Source: Sva-07 sp031398325
Lineage (GTDB): Bacteria; Actinomycetota; Acidimicrobiia; Acidimicrobiales; Ilumatobacteraceae
Length of the DNA stretch: 6,798 bases
Direction: 5' to 3'
NCBI GenBank assembly: GCA_031398325.1
Contig: JANNNB010000293.1
Coordinates: 1-6,798, forward strand
Shown: piece after piece, positions 1 through 5,556 of the stretch
Layout of the letters: each line of letters opens with the position of its first letter
How positions within the stretch are numbered: position 1 is the stretch's first letter
Made by a program: the position numbers and the translations under genes
The notes under the pieces: generated by a model
Seen by the model: the letters and a program-made list of their open reading frames with translations, nothing else
The model's database searches: none
Told to the model about the DNA's origin: nothing

Positions 1-294
1 GGTGCGGCCGATCCGCCAACCGCGATCGGCGCGGTACATGAGGTAGACGAGCCAGGTGTCCGCCTGCGGGACGAGCCGTGCGGGCACCAGATGATGGGGC
101 GTCGCCGCAATCTTCTTGCCAGCAGCGGTGATCTCGACCAAGTGGCCGTCGTACCGCCCCTCGTGGACGTGGACGACGGTGCCCGGATGAGCCGTGCTCC
201 CGCCGGCCGCTCCCGCCACGACATCGCCGACACGCACATTTTCGATCGGAACCGGCCCGCCCGGCGTCGACACCATGGAGCCGGGCGGCAGACA
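1..294 (-). mobile_element. Intein (Hint-type protein-splicing element) in helicase motif III, N-terminal 98 residues
   Basis: The host sequence NVCVVGDTDQ is followed, in the same frame, by CLPPGSMVSTPGGPVPIENV and not by the expected Ser-Ile-Tyr. This is a classic intein N-terminal splicing block A: nucleophile Cys1, then a small beta-strand segment and RVGDVV (residues 21-26). Block B follows: GKKIAATPHHLV (59-70) with the T-x-x-H signature (Thr65, His68) that assists the N-S acyl shift. After block B the segment WLVYLMYRADRGWRIGRT (81-98) resembles, from memory, the linker between the splicing domain and the endonuclease or linker region in other helicase inteins. The intein should excise itself post-translationally and rejoin the helicase at Gln290/Ser; the expected +1 Ser of motif III is a legal splicing nucleophile. 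Blocks F and G (C-terminal His-Asn) and any LAGLIDADG homing endonuclease lie outside the window, so mobility cannot be judged. The 5' limit (294) is precise; the other end is cut. Confidence 0.9.
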
Positions 295-1164
295 CTGATC
301 GGTGTCGCCCACGACGCAGACGTTCTGGTGGCCGCCGGCGAGCATGAGGATCATCTCGTTCTGGGCCTGGTTCGTGTCCTGGTACTCATCGACCAGGATG
401 TGCTCGAAGCGTTGGCGGTAGTGCTCGAGCACGTCGCCGTGCTGGCGGAACAGCACGACGGTCTTCATCAGCAGGTCGTCGAAGTCCATCGCGCCGGCCT
501 TCTCGAGGCGGAGCTGGTACTCGGCGTAGATGTCGGCGTGCTTGCGGTCGAAGATGTTCGCCGCTCTGGCCTTCGCCTCGCCGGGGTCGACGAGCTCGTT
601 CTTCCAGTTGCTGATGATCGCGTGCACGCCGCGCGGCGTGAAGCGCTTCGAGTCGAGGCCGAGGTCGCGAATGACGTAGCCGGTGAGTCGGGTCGTGTCG
701 GCCTGGTCGTAGATCGAGAACTGGCGCGGGTAGCCGAGCACGTCGCCGTTGGCCCGCAGGATCCGTACGCACGCCGAGTGGAACGTCGACACCCACATGG
801 TGCGCACGACGGGACCTACGAGCGCCGCGACCCGCTCACGCATCTCGGCCGCGGCCTTGTTGGTGAAGGTGATGGCAAGGATCTTCTGCGGAGCGACACC
901 CTGGTGTATGAGGTGCGCGATCCGGTGCGTGAGGACACGTGTCTTGCCGGAGCCTGCACCTGCGACGACGAGCAGCGGGCCGTTCTCGTGGACGACGGCG
1001 TCGAGCTGGTCGGGGTTCAGGCCCTCGGCGAAGGGTGACGGCCCGCGCCCGCCTCGACCGAACGGACCCGCATCTTCGTCGTCGAACTCCTGCTGACCGA
1101 CCGGGTCGGCGTCGGGACGATCGGCTGGGTGCGGGATGTCGGCGAAGAGCTCGTCGTCGGTCAT
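1..1164 (-). CDS. pcrA: UvrD/PcrA-type superfamily 1 DNA helicase, N-terminal part, interrupted by an intein (partial)
   Basis: Read on the minus strand from ATG at 1164-1162, the frame stays open for 388 codons to the window edge, so the 3' end is missing. After an acidic, Gly-rich extension of about 45 residues come the SF1A helicase motifs: Q motif LNPDQLDAV (49-57), Walker A AGAGSGKT (68-75), motif Ia ITFTNKAAAEMRERV (98-112), STFHS (126-130), Walker B VDEYQDTN (258-265), motif III start VVGDTDQ (284-290). This is an ATP-driven 3'-5' DNA translocase/helicase family acting in repair and in clearing stalled forks. The order, spacing and wording fit actinobacterial UvrD1/PcrA. At residue 291 the helicase stops and an intein begins; the missing SIY-FRGAD continuation and motifs IV-VI should follow beyond the left edge. 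No clear Shine-Dalgarno precedes the ATG; an in-frame GTG four codons upstream (1176-1174) is an alternative start. It lies 56 bp downstream of the FtsX-like permease gene on the same strand and may be co-transcribed. The family call is firm; PcrA versus another UvrD paralogue is less so. Confidence 0.93.
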   Translation of the reverse strand, partial: MTDDELFADIPHPADRPDADPVGQQEFDDEDAGPFGRGGRGPSPFAEGLNPDQLDAVVHENGPLLVVAGAGSGKTRVLTHRIAHLIHQGVAPQKILAITFTNKAAAEMRERVAALVGPVVRTMWVSTFHSACVRILRANGDVLGYPRQFSIYDQADTTRLTGYVIRDLGLDSKRFTPRGVHAIISNWKNELVDPGEAKARAANIFDRKHADIYAEYQLRLEKAGAMDFDDLLMKTVVLFRQHGDVLEHYRQRFEHILVDEYQDTNQAQNEMILMLAGGHQNVCVVGDTDQCLPPGSMVSTPGGPVPIENVRVGDVVAGAAGGSTAHPGTVVHVHEGRYDGHLVEITAAGKKIAATPHHLVPARLVPQADTWLVYLMYRADRGWRIGRT

Positions 1165-1198
1165 GGCGACGTCCACTCTACGGAGGGGCTGTGACGGT

Positions 1199-1212
1199 GA
1201 CCCGCCCGGGTC
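1199..1212 (-). other. Perfect hairpin between permease stop and helicase start
   Basis: Five perfectly paired bases (GACCC/GGGTC) enclose a 4-base loop. On the minus strand the hairpin lies 8 bases after the permease TAG, and a GGGGC/GCCCC pair around it could extend the structure. There is no T-tract after it, so it is not a standard intrinsic terminator. It could be a weak terminator, an mRNA-processing or stability element between the two genes, or chance in GC-rich DNA. Confidence 0.3.
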
Positions 1213-1220
1213 TGCCCCGT

Positions 1221-3593
1221 CTACTCGTAGCGGAGCACGTGTCCGAGGCGCACCGACGCGAGTCGGCGCGACGGCCAGATCGCGAGCAACAACGCAATGC
1301 CGACGACCACGGCGCAGGTCAGTGCAACGAGGCCCCATTGCGTCGGATCGAGGTGCTGGACCGGTGTGTCGAAGGCGACCGAGCGCCAGATCATTCGACC
1401 CAGCGCGATGCCCAACGGGATGCCGAGCGCCAGGCTGACGAGCGCGATCACCGTCGCCTGCAATGCGATGATGATCGAGGTGTCCCGCGGCCGCATACCC
1501 AGCGCACGGAGCATGGCGAAGTCGTGACGGCGGCGGCGAGCGGTCGAGGCCAGCGTGTGCGCGATCGCCCCGACTCCCATGAGCGCCAGGAATCCGGCCA
1601 GCAGCAGCGGCACCGTCTGCAGTTGCAGCAACTCCTCACGCTCGATCGGCGGGATGATCGGGCCAGGCCACAGCTGGATCGAAGCGGCGGAGCCGACCCG
1701 ATCGGCCACGTCGGTCGGGTCGACACCCGGGGCCGTCGACACGAGTCCGAAGTGGAAGCGGAATCCATCGAACATGTTGTCGAAGGCGTCGGGGAGCACC
1801 CAGCCCCCTTCTGCATACCCGTTGTGGGGGCCGGCGGGGATGAAGGCGATCCCGGTGACGGTGAACTCGTCGGCGCCGATCGTGCCGGTGAGCGTGATCG
1901 TGTCACCGACCTCGACGTCTGCTGCGTCAGCCGTGACCGGCGCCAACGCGATCTCCGACGGCGTGGTCGGCAGCCGCCCGCTGGTCACCACGACGTCGAT
2001 CGGTGCGCCGACCGGGTCGTACGTGTACAGCGAGACAGGCCCGTGATCGCCGCCGGCGACATCGTTGTACGCGTCGTTCACACCGTCGACGCCCGGATCG
2101 GCGGCGATGACTTCGAGGTCGGCCGCCGAGTCGGTCATGTCCTCGCCGGCCGCTCCGAAGAAGACGCCGAGTTCGAACGTCTGGCCGAATCGCTCGTACC
2201 CAGCGGTGGCATCGGCGATGCCGGCCGAGAAGGTCAGGGCTGCCACCACGCCGGTGACGCCGAGGAAGGCCGCAACCAGGGCCGACCGCCCTGACGTCGA
2301 GGTTCTCGAGCCTCCTCCTTCCAACGCGAGACGAGTGCCCATGCCGACTCGCAGCGGCCACGAAGCAGTGAGCGTGGCGACGACGCTGCCTCCCGTCGGA
2401 GGCGCTTCCCGAGCGAGCCGTCGACTGGCGCGCGCCGACCAGAGGCAGAGCGCCACCACCAGCGCCACCACCACCGCGACGGCAGCTGCGAACACCAGCC
2501 AGTCCGAGTCGACGCCGGGCTCGGGTTCGATCAGGGCGGCACTCCCGATCGGGAACCAGTGCGACGTCCACGCGGCGACGCCCACGCCGAGCATCGCTCC
2601 TCCGATCGCTGCTGCGAACGGCGCGGCGCCGACGGCCCACCTGGTCTGCGCCGGGGTGAGCCCGAAGGCGCGGAGCACCTCGAGGTTCTGGAAGCTGACC
2701 GCCGAGAACCGCGACACGGCCAGGCCGAGCAGCAACACGCTCGCCCCTGCGGCGGCGGCGGCGAGCAGGAGCAGCGCCCGGGCCTCGAACCGTGTCACGT
2801 TGCGGATGTGGTCGGCCGCTTCGACCAGGTCGAACATCTCGACGTTCTGGATCCCGCTCACGCGTGCGAACTCCTGCTCGAACTCCTCCACCCCATCGCG
2901 ATCACGGAGCCGAACGAGCGCGTTGATGTTGCCGGAGCCCTCGTTGCCGACGAAGTTCGGGGCGTACGCCGCGTACAGCCCGGGCGAGGGGAACACCGCA
3001 CCAGCGGGCGCTCCCAGCTGATCCGAGTACCACCCCGATCGGATCACGCCGACGATCGTCGCGCCGACCGTCGGGCCGGCAGGTGGCCCGTCCTCGAACG
3101 CGTCGACCTGCTCCGGGCTGGAGAGCCGCAGGGTCAGGTCGTCACCGACGCCCTCGCCGGAGTACTCGACGAAGTTGGTGGTCACCACCACCTCGTCCGC
3201 TCGCGATGGGTCGGGGAGCCGACCGTCGAGCACGTATGGCCGCTCGATCGTGCGCCACACGTCGTCGTCGACGGGAGGAAACCCGGAGATCTCCGCCGCA
3301 TCGTCGCCGAGGCCTTCGACTCCGAACCCGCTCACCACGAACGCTGTGACCGCCTCGACCTCTGGCATCGCTCGAACCGCGTCCCAATCGAACGCACCCT
3401 GATTCGGCAGGACGGCGACCGTCGCCGGCAGCGAGTTCTCGAGCATCCGGTCGACGGCCGACGCACCACGCCGCGCGCCAGCCGTCGCCGCCACGACCCC
3501 AGCGGTGGCGAACGCGATCAGCACCATCAGCCCGACGAGGGCGCGCCACCGGTTGCGCCACTCGCTGACGAACCACATCCCGACCACGGTCAT
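1221..3593 (-). CDS. FtsX/MacB-like ABC transporter permease, two-module type
   Basis: A 790-residue membrane protein with the duplicated architecture of the FtsX-like permease family. One N-terminal membrane helix (about 17-38) is followed by a large extracytoplasmic domain (about 40-270), three helices (about 271-294, 318-342, 365-387), another single helix (about 437-459), a second extracytoplasmic domain (about 460-658), and three C-terminal helices (about 660-682, 706-732, 752-773). The family's cytoplasmic coupling motif appears after the first helix of each triplet: VLRAFGLTPAQTRW (306-319) and MLRALGMRPRDTSI (694-707). It ends in a typical VRLGHVLRYE tail. Such permeases use an ATPase partner for lipoprotein or lipid handling, peptide or drug export, or signalling by mechanotransmission; the substrate cannot be told. 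No ATPase gene is adjacent within the window, which is unusual; the helicase gene follows instead. ATG at 3593 is the first start after an in-frame stop at 3627-3629; Met6 (3578) is an alternative. No strong Shine-Dalgarno is visible at either. Confidence 0.92.
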   Translation of the reverse strand: MTVVGMWFVSEWRNRWRALVGLMVLIAFATAGVVAATAGARRGASAVDRMLENSLPATVAVLPNQGAFDWDAVRAMPEVEAVTAFVVSGFGVEGLGDDAAEISGFPPVDDDVWRTIERPYVLDGRLPDPSRADEVVVTTNFVEYSGEGVGDDLTLRLSSPEQVDAFEDGPPAGPTVGATIVGVIRSGWYSDQLGAPAGAVFPSPGLYAAYAPNFVGNEGSGNINALVRLRDRDGVEEFEQEFARVSGIQNVEMFDLVEAADHIRNVTRFEARALLLLAAAAAGASVLLLGLAVSRFSAVSFQNLEVLRAFGLTPAQTRWAVGAAPFAAAIGGAMLGVGVAAWTSHWFPIGSAALIEPEPGVDSDWLVFAAAVAVVVALVVALCLWSARASRRLAREAPPTGGSVVATLTASWPLRVGMGTRLALEGGGSRTSTSGRSALVAAFLGVTGVVAALTFSAGIADATAGYERFGQTFELGVFFGAAGEDMTDSAADLEVIAADPGVDGVNDAYNDVAGGDHGPVSLYTYDPVGAPIDVVVTSGRLPTTPSEIALAPVTADAADVEVGDTITLTGTIGADEFTVTGIAFIPAGPHNGYAEGGWVLPDAFDNMFDGFRFHFGLVSTAPGVDPTDVADRVGSAASIQLWPGPIIPPIEREELLQLQTVPLLLAGFLALMGVGAIAHTLASTARRRRHDFAMLRALGMRPRDTSIIIALQATVIALVSLALGIPLGIALGRMIWRSVAFDTPVQHLDPTQWGLVALTCAVVVGIALLLAIWPSRRLASVRLGHVLRYE

Positions 3594-3702
3594 GGTGGAA
3601 GCCGGCGGTTCGTGATCGACACACCGTCATTGTGAGCGAACTCTCGCGCCACCGCCAGGGTGCTACCTCTACCGCGGCGACACCGGCCAGCACGAAACCC
3701 TC

Positions 3703-3732
3703 TCGACGGCGGGTCGACCATCGACGTATGGT
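3703..3732 (+). promoter_or_regulatory. Candidate promoter for leader ORF and RIO kinase
   Basis: A -10-like TATGGT (3727-3732, matching the TAnnnT pattern) lies 18 bp after TCGACG (3703-3708; four of six match TTGACA). Transcription would start near 3739, leaving a short untranslated stretch before the Shine-Dalgarno at 3750. It is placed sensibly for the leader ORF and kinase, but such matches are common by chance. Confidence 0.35.
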
Positions 3733-3766
3733 GTGCCCGACGCCGAGCGAAGGAGGGTTGAACCAC

Positions 3767-3817
3767 ATGACTGTTTCCGTGCTTCTCCCGACCGGCCGCG
3801 TTCTCCCGCACGCCTGA
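3767..3817 (+). CDS. Small upstream ORF / possible leader peptide, 16 residues
   Basis: ATG at 3767 opens a 16-codon frame, MTVSVLLPTGRVLPHA, ending at TGA 3815-3817. It is preceded by AAGGAGGG (3750-3757) with a 9-base gap to the ATG, the best Shine-Dalgarno in the window; the large genes mostly have weak or none. The ORF ends 85 bases before the kinase start and 27 bases before a stem that can mask the kinase's ribosome-binding site, which suggests a regulatory leader, not a functional peptide. No run of one amino acid points to a classical amino-acid attenuator; there are two Pro, three Leu and three Val codons spread out. I recognise no family. It could be spurious. Confidence 0.5.
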   Translation: MTVSVLLPTGRVLPHA

Positions 3818-3844
3818 CGCATCGCTCCTGACATCTCTCAGGCG

Positions 3845-3902
3845 GTGCCTCGTGCACGACGGCCGGTGATCCCACCCGCTGTTTCTGCACCACGAGGTTC
3901 AC
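3845..3902 (+). promoter_or_regulatory. Stem masking the RIO kinase ribosome-binding site
   Basis: GTGCCTCGTG (3845-3854) can pair with CACGAGG (3891-3897) and, after a two-base TT bulge, CAC (3900-3902): ten base pairs. The right arm contains the kinase Shine-Dalgarno GAGG (3894-3897) and reaches the base before its ATG at 3903. A competing version pairs GTGCA (3852-3856) with TGCAC (3886-3890) and still buries GAGG in CCTC. The 36-base loop holds a small GGTG/CACC pair (3865-3868 with 3873-3876). In either fold, kinase translation should be low unless the stem is opened. Pairing was found by eye, with no energy calculation. Confidence 0.45.
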
Positions 3903-4652
3903 ATGTCCCGCACCACACCCGACTGGCTCGTCGACGAGCCGTTCGATGACATCGATCACGGTCCGGTCAAGACCGGCAAGGAAGCCCAGGTCAACCTGGT
4001 CGAACGCTTCGGCCCCGACGGCCGGAGCTGCCTGATCGCCCGCAAGCGTTACCTCCCCCGAAGTGTCACCCACAAGGGCCAACTCGAGGCGATGGGCGTA
4101 CAACGTTCGTCCGCGTTCCGCCACGACGTCCAGTACCGAGAAGGTCGGCAGTTCCGGAAATCACGTGACCGCCGAGCCGTCGAGCGGATGTCGACCTACG
4201 GAAAGCATCTCCTGCAAGACCGTTGGACCGGCCATGAGTTCGACGTGATGAGCCGGCTCTGGCAGGCCGGCATGAGTGTGCCGTACCCGATCTCGTACGG
4301 GGACGACGTGTTCGACCTCGAATACGTCGGCGACTTCGAGTCGGCCGCCCCACAACTGCAGGCCGCCCGCCTCGACCGAGACGCGTTGCGGTCGGCGCTT
4401 CGTCAACTGATCGACGGGCTCGTCGTGCTGACCGGCGAAGGGTTCGCCCACGGTGACCTTTCCGCCTACAACCTGCTCTGGTGGGAGGATCGCCTCTGGT
4501 TCATCGACTTCCCACAGGCCGTCGACATCGCCGCCAACATCCAGGGTCTCGACTTCCTCCATCGTGACGTGGTCAACGTCTGCGGATGGTTCGCGCGGCG
4601 CGATCTCGATGTCGACGCCGAGGAGGTGTTCGCCGAGATCATCTCCCGCTGA
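3903..4652 (+). CDS. RIO1-type atypical serine protein kinase
   Basis: A 249-residue protein carrying the core motifs of the RIO kinase family. KTGKEA (23-28) matches the RIO1 nucleotide-binding loop that replaces the usual Gly-rich loop; Lys48 in IARKRY is the expected ATP-anchoring lysine; EYVG (140-143) lies at the hinge; HGDLSAYN (183-190) is the catalytic loop with Asp185 and Asn190; IDFPQ (201-205) carries the metal-binding Asp202 in place of DFG. No activation loop or substrate lobe is seen, as usual for RIO. In archaea and eukaryotes RIO1 acts in maturation of the small ribosomal subunit by autophosphorylation or ATPase action; the role of bacterial members is poorly known and the target here is unknown. 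The segment of about residues 55-100 is rich in Arg/Lys and may contact RNA (inference). ATG at 3903 has GAGG five bases upstream. The gene appears solitary; its 3' end faces the IclR gene. Confidence 0.9.
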   Translation: MSRTTPDWLVDEPFDDIDHGPVKTGKEAQVNLVERFGPDGRSCLIARKRYLPRSVTHKGQLEAMGVQRSSAFRHDVQYREGRQFRKSRDRRAVERMSTYGKHLLQDRWTGHEFDVMSRLWQAGMSVPYPISYGDDVFDLEYVGDFESAAPQLQAARLDRDALRSALRQLIDGLVVLTGEGFAHGDLSAYNLLWWEDRLWFIDFPQAVDIAANIQGLDFLHRDVVNVCGWFARRDLDVDAEEVFAEIISR

Positions 4653-4671
4653 CGGCGGCACCCGCAGGGGA

Positions 4672-5487
4672 TCAGATCCGGATCACCAGTGCAGCCACAT
4701 CGACAGCGGCCGCGACGACGAGGGGTGCGAGTTCGTCGATTCGCTCGGCCGTGAGTCGCACGCTCGGGCCCTGCAGCCCGATCGCCGCGTGTGCGACCCC
4801 ACCCAGCGATCGAACGGGAGCAGCGATGCCGCAGACACCCACGTAGCGCTCCTCGATGTTCGTCGCCCAACCACGCTGTGCGATCTCGTGCAGCGCTGTT
4901 GCGAGATCGGCAGACGAGGCAAGGGTGTTGTCGGTGAACGGCGTCGGCGCACCGAGCCCGTCGACTTCGACCTCGATGGATTCACCCGAGAACGCCATGA
5001 GCACCTTGCCCATCGCCGAGGCGTGCATCGCGATCTCTGCGCCGGTCTGGTGGTCGAACCGCAGCCCGGCCGGGCCGCTCGTTCGTTCGATGACGACGAC
5101 TTCCGACCCGCGCCGGATCCCCAGGCTCGCCGACTCACCGGTTGTGAGACTCAGGCGTTCGAGGACCGGTCTCGCCAAGCTGTAACCCGACTGCTCCAGC
5201 GCGCGCTGGCCGAGCACGGCGATGCCGACACCGAGGCGATAGTGCTCCGTGGTGTCCTGCTCGACGTAGCCGGCGGCGATCAAGGCTCGCAACAGCCGAT
5301 GGACGGTGCTCGGTGTGAGCTCGACGGCACGAGCGATCTCGGTCAGTCCGAGCGACCGTTCGGAGCCGGCGAAACACTCCAGCACGGCGATGGCACGTTC
5401 GACCGACTGCGTTCCCGAACGAGGCGTTCCGGGCGGGTCGGTGCTGGCGTTCACGCCGGGATTCTTGCATCGAATTGCGCCCTCCAT
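4672..5487 (-). CDS. IclR-family transcriptional regulator
   Basis: A 271-residue protein with IclR-family order. The N-terminal winged helix-turn-helix spans about 26-88: SVERAIAVLECF begins helix 1, LTEIARAVELTPSTVHRLLR is the helix-turn-helix with recognition helix around 58-69, and YVEQDTTEHYRLG forms the wing. The C-terminal effector-binding (GAF-like) domain spans about 103-268, with family landmarks HASAMGKVLMAF (155-166) and GVCGIAAPVR (217-226). Members act as dimers or tetramers binding short palindromes, and their ligands are usually small organic acids or carbon-catabolism intermediates. It is transcribed away from the substrate-binding protein gene, with a palindrome between them, so it probably controls the uptake operon and its own gene. 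I chose ATG 5487 because it lies 12 bases after a TATATT -10 box; the longest frame starts at 5538 but would run across promoter and operator. GTG 5454 is another possible start (260 residues). Confidence 0.92.
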   Translation of the reverse strand: MEGAIRCKNPGVNASTDPPGTPRSGTQSVERAIAVLECFAGSERSLGLTEIARAVELTPSTVHRLLRALIAAGYVEQDTTEHYRLGVGIAVLGQRALEQSGYSLARPVLERLSLTTGESASLGIRRGSEVVVIERTSGPAGLRFDHQTGAEIAMHASAMGKVLMAFSGESIEVEVDGLGAPTPFTDNTLASSADLATALHEIAQRGWATNIEERYVGVCGIAAPVRSLGGVAHAAIGLQGPSVRLTAERIDELAPLVVAAAVDVAALVIRI

Positions 5488-5499
5488 GAATTGATGACC

Positions 5500-5505
5500 A
5501 ATATA
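5500..5505 (-). promoter_or_regulatory. -10 box of the IclR gene promoter (candidate)
   Basis: On the minus strand TATATT, one of the few AT-rich hexamers in the window, ends 12 bases before the proposed IclR ATG. Transcription would start about six bases before the ATG, giving an almost leaderless mRNA, in keeping with the lack of a Shine-Dalgarno. The region 17 bp upstream (CTTCCA) is a poor -35 and overlaps the palindrome, so binding there could affect this promoter as well. Confidence 0.45.
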
Positions 5506-5512
5506 CTCAGGT

Positions 5513-5527
5513 TTCCACGTTGTGGAA
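5513..5527. promoter_or_regulatory. Perfect 15-bp palindrome, likely IclR-type operator
   Basis: TTCCAC-GTT-GTGGAA is a perfect 6-bp inverted repeat with a 3-bp spacer, located between the divergent IclR and substrate-binding protein genes. Several IclR-family regulators recognise palindromes of about this length with TTCC/GGAA-like arms (family knowledge). It covers the proposed -35 of the transporter promoter and the -35 zone of the IclR promoter. Confidence 0.65.
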
Positions 5528-5548
5528 GCTCTATCCACATTGTAACTT
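5520..5548 (+). promoter_or_regulatory. Candidate promoter of the substrate-binding protein operon
   Basis: TTGTGG (5520-5525) and TAACTT (5543-5548) are separated by 17 bp. The -10 ends eight bases before the ATG at 5557, so transcription would start at or near the ATG; this agrees with the lack of a ribosome-binding site. The right arm of the palindrome overlaps the -35, and the degenerate second copy (5533-5547) overlaps the spacer and -10, so a bound regulator would be expected to block RNA polymerase. Confidence 0.45.
5533..5547. promoter_or_regulatory. Degenerate second operator copy
   Basis: ATCCACATTGTAACT matches the perfect palindrome at 9 of 15 positions when shifted by exactly 20 bp; the left half-site (TCCAC) and central TTGT are kept while the right arm is lost. 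A 20-bp shift is about two helical turns, placing both sites on one face of the DNA, as expected for a dimer-of-dimers regulator. The match is short and could be chance. Confidence 0.35.
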
Positions 5549-5556
5549 CCTGCGTC

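Larger units (their letters stand above)
3594..3902. other. 309-bp divergent intergenic region with a structured leader for the RIO kinase gene
   Basis: This region separates the permease (leftward) from the kinase (rightward). The part next to the permease shows no convincing promoter: the best candidate on the minus strand is a CACAAT near 3620-3625 with a poor -35. The right half holds a candidate plus-strand promoter, a 16-codon ORF with a strong ribosome-binding site, a small hairpin CCTGA/TCAGG (3827-3831 with 3838-3842), and a longer stem over the kinase ribosome-binding site. These are listed separately. Confidence 0.6.

Noticed and set aside
1..294. LAGLIDADG homing endonuclease in the intein
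   Set aside because: Only 98 residues of the intein are visible and no LAGLIDADG motif is among them; nothing can be said until the rest is seen.
386..796. Minus-strand frame of 136 codons inside the helicase region
   Set aside because: It lies in another frame than the helicase motifs and is an Arg/Pro-rich shadow.
939..2294. Long plus-strand open frame (451 codons) opposite the permease and helicase
   Set aside because: Its translation is very Arg-rich with low-complexity stretches and no recognisable fold, while the opposite strand encodes clear helicase and FtsX-type motifs. It is a GC-rich shadow.
3827..3842. CCTGA/TCAGG hairpin as a terminator
   Set aside because: The stem is only five base pairs and is followed by GCGG, not a T-tract; it was kept only as part of the leader description.
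4660..4690. GATCCGGATC palindrome near the converging stops as a bidirectional terminator
   Set aside because: The palindrome has no loop, lies inside the IclR coding end and has no flanking T-runs.
5488..5538. Upstream ATG (5538) extending the IclR protein by 17 residues
   Set aside because: The extension is read through the palindrome and the TATATT -10 box, and adds no family-conserved sequence before the helix-turn-helix.
4453..5556. Long plus-strand frame upstream of and in frame with the substrate-binding protein, which would make a 739-residue protein
   Set aside because: The first part is an antisense shadow of the IclR gene and an out-of-frame shadow of the kinase. A complete lipoprotein signal peptide starts at 5557, which only makes sense at an N-terminus.
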